Source: JAAYUK01 sp035319145 (lineage in GTDB: Bacteria > Nitrospirota > Thermodesulfovibrionia > Thermodesulfovibrionales > Dissulfurispiraceae). Taken from it: a DNA stretch of 11,078 bases. The position numbers were made by a program, and so were the translations under genes. Shown one piece after another: positions 6,416-11,078 of this stretch (the stretch's first letter is position 1; every line of letters begins with the position of its first letter). The stretch covers positions 1 through 11,078 of the forward strand of contig DATHDH010000030.1 of NCBI GenBank assembly GCA_035319145.1, read 5' to 3'. The notes beneath the pieces are model-generated. The model saw nothing but the letters and a program-made list of their open reading frames with translations, ran no database searches and was not told the origin of the DNA.

Positions 6416-6447
6416 GAGCTTTTTAAGCTCAAGTACTTGAAGGAGGT
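6416..6447 (+). promoter_or_regulatory. Small hairpin and strong Shine-Dalgarno site of the cold-shock gene
   Basis: GAGCTT (6416-6421) and AAGCTC (6425-6430) form a perfect 6-bp hairpin with a TTT loop. It stands 10 bases before AGGAGGT (6441-6447), a near-perfect ribosome-binding site 10 bases from ATG 6458. The hairpin does not cover the site as drawn, but it could form part of a temperature-sensitive leader fold. Confidence 0.5.
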
Positions 6448-6457
6448 AGCAAATCAG

Positions 6458-6658
6458 ATGGCAAACGGTACGGTGAAGTGGTTTAACGAGTCCAAGGGCT
6501 TCGGCTTTATTACCGGCGAAGACGGCGGCGACTATTTTGTCCACTATTCGTCGATCCAAGGCAGCGGCTTCAAGTCGCTTGCAGAGGGTCAGGCGGTCAG
6601 CTTTGACGTTGAGCAGGGTCCGAAAGGCCCGAAGGCAATAAACGTAAACAAGGCGTAA
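6458..6658 (+). CDS. Cold-shock domain protein (CspA family)
   Basis: This is a 66-residue single-stranded RNA/DNA-binding protein, the usual length for the family, which melts RNA structure and is often made at low temperature or in fast growth. It is one OB fold: it opens MANGTVKWFN, carries RNP1 as KGFGFI (13-18) and RNP2 as DYFVHYSSI (25-33), where most relatives read DVFVHFSAI, and ends with KGPKAINVNKA. The Val-to-Tyr and Phe-to-Tyr changes in RNP2 keep the aromatic surface. I chose ATG 6458 because of the AGGAGGT before it and the clear homology; the frame runs back to 6335 without support. The gene stands alone, with a structured leader of about 110 bases and a strong terminator. The particular Csp paralogue cannot be named from sequence alone. 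Confidence 0.97.
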   Translation: MANGTVKWFNESKGFGFITGEDGGDYFVHYSSIQGSGFKSLAEGQAVSFDVEQGPKGPKAINVNKA

Positions 6659-6675
6659 TAATAACAATTCAGACA

Positions 6676-6705
6676 GCCCTCGGCCCTTGGGCCGGGGGCT
6701 TTTTT
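6676..6705 (+). terminator. Intrinsic terminator of the cold-shock gene
   Basis: GCCCTCGGCC (6676-6685) pairs with GGCCGGGGGC (6690-6699), with one T-G pair and loop CTTG, and six T residues follow at 6700-6705. The T-tract overlaps the stop codon of the convergent hydrolase gene (6704-6706). Read in the other direction the hairpin is followed by a weak T-rich run, so it may end both genes. Confidence 0.9.
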
Positions 6706-7546
6706 ATTGCCGCATACCGACCTCAAAATGCTCATTCAGGAATCCGGCTATTCCGTCCCGATAGGTTGCGCCGGAAGAGAGAAAGCCCCCATTGTGGCTG
6801 CCGGCAATCTTCAGGAACTCCTTGGGCTCCTTTGCGCACTCATACATCGCGAATCCCTGCTCGAACGGAACGACTTCATCTTCGGGACTATGGATTATCA
6901 GCTTCGGCATTCTAATATGTGGAATTTTGTGAAGCGTATCGTATCGATGACGCACCAGGAGTTCGGCAGGAACAAAGGGGACCACTCTTCGCGCCATGTC
7001 GGCAATTGAGCTGAACCCTGATTCGAGCATCAGCGCTCCAGCTTCCGGATGGCGCAGCGCCAACTCGGCCGCGATGCCGCTGCCGAGGGATCGCCCAAAT
7101 ATAATAATACGCCCCGGAGGCGTCTCTTTCATTGCCACAACATAGCTCCAGGCAGCTTCGCCGTCCCGATATGTTCCTTCCTCATCCGGAGCGCCTTCGC
7201 TCTTTCCGTATCCGCGATAATCAAAGATCAGCACATTCAACCCGAGGGCATGAAAAATCCTGATGGAGTCGAGGCGGTTCGAAATATTCCCTGCATTGCC
7301 GTGACAAAACAGGAGTGTCGCGCGAGACCCCGGAGCAGGAATGAACCATCCATGCAGCCTGACGCCGTCTTCGGTCTGTAGAAAAATATCTTCATATTCA
7401 AGGCCTATCTGCCGCGGCGTTCCCGCAGACTCCCGAGAGGGCTGATAGATCATCCCTGTCTGGGCAATAAAATAGTAGCTGCACATGCCCGCATACGACA
7501 GGGAAACGATGATACTTAACCGAATAAGCATGTTTCTCAAAGACAT
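6704..7546 (-). CDS. Membrane-anchored alpha/beta hydrolase
   Basis: This is a serine hydrolase of the alpha/beta fold, close in pattern to the BEM46/YfhR-like group; its substrate is unknown. Of 280 residues, 9-28 form an N-terminal hydrophobic helix, probably a membrane anchor or uncleaved signal. CHGNAGN (81-87) supplies the oxyanion loop. FDYRGYGKSEG (108-118) is a family segment. The nucleophile elbow GRSLGS (151-156) gives S153. HSPEDEVVP (219-227) carries the likely acid D223, and SHNGGF (250-255) the His H251, so the triad looks complete. ATG 7546 is the first start; a later ATG five codons in is possible, and the ribosome-binding site is weak for both. The gene runs tail to tail into the cold-shock gene terminator and has no operon partner in the window. 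Confidence 0.9.
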   Translation of the reverse strand: MSLRNMLIRLSIIVSLSYAGMCSYYFIAQTGMIYQPSRESAGTPRQIGLEYEDIFLQTEDGVRLHGWFIPAPGSRATLLFCHGNAGNISNRLDSIRIFHALGLNVLIFDYRGYGKSEGAPDEEGTYRDGEAAWSYVVAMKETPPGRIIIFGRSLGSGIAAELALRHPEAGALMLESGFSSIADMARRVVPFVPAELLVRHRYDTLHKIPHIRMPKLIIHSPEDEVVPFEQGFAMYECAKEPKEFLKIAGSHNGGFLSSGATYRDGIAGFLNEHFEVGMRQ

Positions 7547-7659
7547 CTCAGCAATCCGAATCTATCTTCCCCCTTGCTTCATAGCAGCTGGAGAGCCTGT
7601 GCTGCATTTTACCATGCGGCAAGGATTGCATATGAGACGGTATTAGCGGTAGTGATCGC

Positions 7660-7688
7660 TTGACATCCGGCTCATTAGGCGATATTTT
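7660..7688 (+). promoter_or_regulatory. Candidate promoter of the oxidase operon
   Basis: A perfect TTGACA (7660-7665) is followed 17 bases later by TATTTT (7683-7688). A second possible pair, TTGTCT (7746-7751) and TATAGC (7770-7775) with 18 bases between, lies closer to sco. Between them CTCCGCC (7716-7722) and GGCCGGAG (7731-7738) could fold into a bulged hairpin in the leader. Confidence 0.45.
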
Positions 7689-7823
7689 TGAAAAAGGACG
7701 GATACCGGTCATACTCTCCGCCGGAGGATGGGCCGGAGTACCTCTTTGTCTATCTGTCGGCATCCAGACTATAGCATCAGTTGTGGTACGCTACGTCTGC
7801 CGGAATTGTTGTGTGGAGGTTTG

Positions 7824-8648
7824 GTGAAAAGGTGTTTCTGTTTTATCATAGCCATTCTTGTCATCGGTCCGTGCGCAGCTTTTGCGCATACCGAGACAGC
7901 AGTGCCTGCAACGATTGACGTTGTTGCGAAGACCGGCGAAAAGGTGCCGCTCGATATTGTTCTGCGTGATGAAAACGGCGTGCCGGCGAAACTTGAAACA
8001 TACGGAGCGAAGCCGGCAATTCTGGCGCTTGTTTATTACACGTGCGATAGAATCTGCCCGCAGATGCTCGGGGCTCTGGCTGGCTCGCTGGGCGAAGTAA
8101 AATTATCGGCGGGGCGCGACTATCGCGTTCTCACCGTCAGCTTTGACGAACTCGATACGCCGGCCATAGCTCGTGAAAAGAAAATGAATTACATCAAGGC
8201 GGCCGGCTCTCAATTCCCCGAAGACGGATGGCGCTTCCTGACCGGCGATGCAAAGAATATCGAGCGGCTTACCGAAGCCGTCGGGTTCCGGTATCTCAGA
8301 GAGCGCGACGGACACGGCTTCGTGCATCCGTCGGTATTAATCTTTCTGGCGCCGGACGGTACCATCACGCGGTATCTGCATATCGACACTTACCGATACG
8401 GCGCACAGTATCCCGTCTCTTTTTCTCCAGGAGACATCACCAAATCTCTCAGTGACGCGTCGAGCGGTAAAATCTGGTCGGCCGGATCCCGCAATCCGCT
8501 CCTAATATGCTTTCCGCATATGCCCGAGAATCAGGTCACCTTTTTCACGGTTCTGGCCGGGGCTGGATCTGCAACGCTCCTAAGCATGCTCGGCTATTTT
8601 GTATATTTGAAGAAGAAAGAACGGGACCCCCATAAGAGGGATGCCTGA
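7824..8648 (+). CDS. SCO1/SenC family copper-binding assembly protein with C-terminal membrane anchor
   Basis: Sco proteins deliver copper to, or reduce the thiols of, the CuA site in oxidase subunit II, on the outer side of the inner membrane. The 274 residues start with a signal-like helix (about 4-21). A thioredoxin-like fold follows with CDRIC, giving copper/thiol ligands C74 and C78, and the matching H168 in GFVHPSVLIF. The Cys pair reads YYTCDRICPQ where many relatives have FxxCPxxCP. A second hydrophobic helix at about 238-261 and a Lys-rich tail follow, so the domain is probably held by a C-terminal anchor in the periplasm. GTG 7824 is chosen: GGAGG at 7815-7819 precedes it, closely, and no in-frame ATG fits. 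The stop overlaps the first possible ctaD start, so the two are one operon. Confidence 0.9.
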   Translation: MKRCFCFIIAILVIGPCAAFAHTETAVPATIDVVAKTGEKVPLDIVLRDENGVPAKLETYGAKPAILALVYYTCDRICPQMLGALAGSLGEVKLSAGRDYRVLTVSFDELDTPAIAREKKMNYIKAAGSQFPEDGWRFLTGDAKNIERLTEAVGFRYLRERDGHGFVHPSVLIFLAPDGTITRYLHIDTYRYGAQYPVSFSPGDITKSLSDASSGKIWSAGSRNPLLICFPHMPENQVTFFTVLAGAGSATLLSMLGYFVYLKKKERDPHKRDA

Positions 8649-8649
8649 C

Positions 8650-10260
8650 ATGACGCCGCCACGTACAGGAACATTTTTCGAAGACAGCGGACGCTATTCC
8701 GGCGTTGCGGCATGGCTCATGTCGACCGATCACAAACGCATCGGACTGATGTATCTCGGAGCGCTCCTGAGCTTCTTTTCTGTCGGGGTAACCCTCGGCG
8801 TCCTCATCCGGCTGAGCCTTATCGCTCCCGGCACATTCCTGAGCGCGCAAGCCTACAATGAAGTCTTCACCCTGCACGGCATCATCCAGATTTTTCTGTT
8901 TATCATCCCCGGCATTCCGGTCGCATTCGGCAACTTTTTTCTGCCGATCATGATCGGCGCCAATGACGTTGCATTCCCGCGCCTCAACCGCCTTTCATGG
9001 TGGCTCTATTTGTCCGGAGCGCTGCTTGTCGTGATCGCGCTTATTTACAAGGGAGCGCCGCCCGACACGGGATGGACATTCTACGCTCCGTATAGCATAA
9101 AGACGGAAGCAAATGTTTCACTTGCCGTCTTTGCGGTGATAGTGCTCGGATTTTCGTCTATCCTTACAGGATTGAACTTCGTCACCACAATCCACCGCAT
9201 GAGGGCGGAAGGCATGGGATGGTTCCGTTTGCCGCTCTTCATCTGGACGCTTTATGCGACCGGGTGGGTTCAGATGCTCGCAACGCCGGTGCTCGCAATT
9301 ACCCTTGTATTTATCATTCTCGGCCGCTTTTTCGGCATCGGATTCTTCGATCCGATACGCGGCGGCGACCCGATTCTCTACGAACATCTCTTCTGGATCT
9401 ACTCGCATCCCGCCGTATATATCATGATATTGCCGGCAATGGGGATCATCAGCGAGATCATGCCGGTCTTTGCGCGGCAGCGCATTTTCGGATACAAGGC
9501 CATAGCGTTTTCAGCCCTCGCGATTGCATCTGTCGGATACTTCGTCTGGGGACACCATATGTTCACGAGCGGGATGAGCGATACCGCGCGGGCAATTTTT
9601 TCTTTCGTGACATTTCTCGTCGCCGTCCCGAGCGGTGTGAAGGTCTTTAACTGGGTCAGCACGCTCTACAAAGGCTCTGTGGCAGTGAGTGCGCCTCTGC
9701 TTTTTGCGCTCGCATTCATTTTCCTCTTCTCCGTCGGCGGTCTTACCGGCCTTATCATCGGCTCTCTGGCACCAAACCTTCATCTCCATGGGACGTATTT
9801 TATTGTCGCTCACTTCCACTATGTCATGTTCGGCGGGGCAGGCTTTTCTTTTCTTGCGGGACTGCACTACTGGTTTCCGAAGATGACCGGCAGGATGTAT
9901 AATGAGCGCCGCGCAAAGATCGGATGGTTCCTTTTATTCTTCGGATTCAACATTCTCTACTTCAGTATGTTCATTCTCGGATATCAGGGAATGCCCCGAC
10001 GGTTTTTCGATCCGCCGCCGCAGTATCACGGATGGTCTGTCGTCTCAACAATAGGCTCATGGCTGCTTGCCGCAGGCTTGATCCTCATCTTTGCAAATCT
10101 TTTCAAGGCGCTGCGTAACGGGGAGTCCGCCCCGGCTAATCCGTGGGGAGGCCGGACGCTGGAGTGGACAGTGCCTTCTCCCCCGGCTGCCGAGAATTTC
10201 GAACATCCGCCGGTTGTCGACAGCGGACCGTATGAATACGGCCGGAAAAGCTCGGCATGA
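8650..10260 (+). CDS. ctaD: Heme-copper oxidase subunit I, A2-type (YSHP motif)
   Basis: This is the catalytic subunit that reduces O2 to water and pumps protons in the inner membrane, with about 12 membrane helices. Numbering is from ATG 8650 (536 residues). H76 (TLHG) and H390 bind the low-spin heme, H388 (HFHY) the high-spin heme, and H253, H302 and H303 bind CuB. Y257 is the expected partner of the His-Tyr crosslink. D106 (GANDVAFPRLN) marks the D-channel and K331 (VPSGVKVFNW) the K-channel. Helix VI reads FWIYSHPAVYIMILP, so the Glu of A1 enzymes (HPEV) is replaced by Ala and the Tyr-Ser pair of A2 enzymes is present. I prefer ATG 8650, because GAGGG (8636-8640) is 9 bases before it and directly abuts the other candidate, ATG 8641. 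The gene overlaps ctaE by 4 bases (ATGA). A cytochrome c oxidase is likelier than a quinol oxidase given sco, but without subunit II this is not proven. Confidence 0.96.
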   Translation: MTPPRTGTFFEDSGRYSGVAAWLMSTDHKRIGLMYLGALLSFFSVGVTLGVLIRLSLIAPGTFLSAQAYNEVFTLHGIIQIFLFIIPGIPVAFGNFFLPIMIGANDVAFPRLNRLSWWLYLSGALLVVIALIYKGAPPDTGWTFYAPYSIKTEANVSLAVFAVIVLGFSSILTGLNFVTTIHRMRAEGMGWFRLPLFIWTLYATGWVQMLATPVLAITLVFIILGRFFGIGFFDPIRGGDPILYEHLFWIYSHPAVYIMILPAMGIISEIMPVFARQRIFGYKAIAFSALAIASVGYFVWGHHMFTSGMSDTARAIFSFVTFLVAVPSGVKVFNWVSTLYKGSVAVSAPLLFALAFIFLFSVGGLTGLIIGSLAPNLHLHGTYFIVAHFHYVMFGGAGFSFLAGLHYWFPKMTGRMYNERRAKIGWFLLFFGFNILYFSMFILGYQGMPRRFFDPPPQYHGWSVVSTIGSWLLAAGLILIFANLFKALRNGESAPANPWGGRTLEWTVPSPPAAENFEHPPVVDSGPYEYGRKSSA

Positions 10261-10877
10261 ATACGACAATCGCTCCGGAATCTCACGGCCGCATCGATTA
10301 TCAGGGCAAGAAGATCGGCATGTGGCTTTTCCTCTATACGGAACTGCTTTTTTTCGGAGGGATGTTTCTGCTTTATTCGATATTCCGCTCGCACTATCCG
10401 ATAGAATTCCATACTGCCGCGTCTGCAGAAAACCTCATCCTCGGCACCGTAAACACCACAGTCCTTCTCACCAGCAGCCTTGCCATAGCCCTTGCTATCG
10501 CTTCGATAAAGTCAGGGAATACGAGACGTTCATCCTGCCTGCAGATTACCACCATTGCTCTCGGCGTTGTTTTTCTGATAATAAAGTATTTTGAATGGGA
10601 AGCCAAGATCTCGGAAGGGTTGTATCCCGGATCCTCGGTGCTCTCGGTGAAAGCTCACGGCGAGATCATGTTTTTCAGTCTCTACTTTGTGATGACTGGC
10701 ATGCATGGCCTTCATGTGTTTATCGGCATTGGAGTCATAGCGTTCATGTTTGTTCTGACGCAGAGAGGGAGTCTCACCCGGGACAGCTTCGTAAAACTTG
10801 AAAATACCGGCCTGTACTGGCACTTTGTAGACATAGTCTGGATATACCTTTTCCCGCTCTTTTATCTGATTTCATGA
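10257..10877 (+). CDS. ctaE: Heme-copper oxidase subunit III
   Basis: Subunit III supports assembly and stable proton uptake of the oxidase in the inner membrane. The 206 residues fit the short bacterial form with five helices, roughly at 21-43, 62-84, 96-112, 134-168 and 183-205. Family marks are FLYTELLFFGGMF (25-37) with the conserved Glu29, KYFEWEAKI (110-118), MTGMHGLHV (146-154) and the C-terminal signature YWHFVDIVWIYLFPLFYL (187-204). The start ATG 10257 overlaps the ctaD stop (ATGA), and the stop overlaps the next start in the same way (10874-10877), so translation is coupled. There is no strong Shine-Dalgarno sequence, as expected for coupled genes. The family is certain; distinction from the quinol oxidase homologue CyoC depends on subunit II. 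Confidence 0.95.
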   Translation: MNTTIAPESHGRIDYQGKKIGMWLFLYTELLFFGGMFLLYSIFRSHYPIEFHTAASAENLILGTVNTTVLLTSSLAIALAIASIKSGNTRRSSCLQITTIALGVVFLIIKYFEWEAKISEGLYPGSSVLSVKAHGEIMFFSLYFVMTGMHGLHVFIGIGVIAFMFVLTQRGSLTRDSFVKLENTGLYWHFVDIVWIYLFPLFYLIS

Positions 10878-11078
10878 ATAGCCCGGCCATGCACAATCAA
10901 AAAACAGCATCAATATCTTATTCGACGAAGACATATGGCATCGTATGGTTCGTGCTGGTCGTACTGCTCGCACTGACAATTGCAGTCGCCCGCCTGCATC
11001 TGCTGGCGCAGTTCAGCGTCGTCGGAGCGCTGGCGATCGCGACATGCAAGGCCGCCCTCGTCCTCTATTATTTCATGC
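10874..11078 (+). CDS. ctaF: Cytochrome c oxidase subunit IV (bacterial COX4 type), partial
   Basis: Only the first 68 codons are inside the window, and the gene runs off the right edge. The start overlaps the ctaE stop by ATGA; a second in-frame ATG lies five codons on. After a short polar N-terminus (ending STKTYG) comes a membrane helix, IVWFVLVVLLALTIAVARL, then a second that ends ATCKAALVLYYFM. The CKAALVLYYFM segment matches the family pattern KAxLVxxxFMH of small prokaryotic subunit IV proteins, which have about 90-110 residues. This subunit sits beside subunits I and III in the membrane and aids stability. Position in the operon supports the call. Confidence 0.85.
   Translation, partial: MNSPAMHNQKTASISYSTKTYGIVWFVLVVLLALTIAVARLHLLAQFSVVGALAIATCKAALVLYYFM

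Noticed and set aside
7548..7763. 71-codon minus-strand frame upstream of the hydrolase
   Set aside because: It has a low-complexity composition and no homology. It covers the likely promoter region of the oxidase operon.
1..11078. CRISPR array, toxin-antitoxin pair, or known defence system
   Set aside because: No regularly spaced repeats and no gene with a defence-type domain were found on either strand. The small DUF2934 gene has no toxin-like partner.

Overview
The window looks like a piece of a Gram-negative, probably aerobically respiring bacterial chromosome of medium GC content. A predicted outer-membrane beta-barrel with a signal peptide and a C-terminal Phe shows the double membrane. 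An aa3/caa3-type heme-copper oxidase operon shows aerobic respiration. NAD-dependent LigA, a stand-alone PncC, a DUF2934 protein and an AmmeMemoRadiSam-type radical SAM enzyme together would suit Nitrospirota or Desulfobacterota, but this placement is an inference from family distribution and was not computed.

Layout. (1) Bases 1 to about 890 hold one end of an IS256-family insertion sequence whose transposase reads leftwards out of the window. (2) Bases 890-1262 hold no convincing protein gene, but contain a 106-base tRNA-like stretch with an 8-bp acceptor-like stem, a T-arm-like hairpin and an encoded CCA. (3) pncC and ligA (1263-3780, +) overlap and form an NAD-metabolism/DNA-ligation pair. 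(4) A convergent pair on the minus strand (5068 down to 3796) encodes a DUF2934 protein and an AmrS-like radical SAM protein, with overlapping ends. (5) A divergent promoter region leads to an outer-membrane protein of the phenol-degradation MetA type (5270-6199, +). (6) A cold-shock protein gene follows (6458-6658, +). Its structured leader contains a terminator-like hairpin, and a strong intrinsic terminator follows the gene. (7) A membrane-anchored alpha/beta hydrolase lies on the minus strand (7546-6704). (8) From 7824 to the right edge runs a tightly coupled oxidase operon: sco, ctaD, ctaE and the start of a subunit IV gene.

How the genes work together. The right-hand operon is a coherent unit: a Sco-type copper/thiol protein for CuA-site assembly, then subunits I, III and IV of a heme-copper oxidase. 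Overlaps of 4 bases link ctaD-ctaE-ctaF, and sco and ctaD nearly touch. Subunit I carries the YSHP motif of A2-type oxidases instead of the Glu of A1 enzymes. The CuA subunit II gene is not at its usual place before ctaD, so it must lie elsewhere. The pncC-ligA pair joins NMN salvage with the enzyme that makes NMN when it uses NAD+, a plausible metabolic link. The remaining genes look like separate transcription units.

I did not find a clear new defence or mobile system. The most unusual signals are the tRNA-like relic next to the insertion sequence, the leader of the cold-shock gene, and a 14-bp perfect hairpin after the outer-membrane protein gene that lacks a T-tract.
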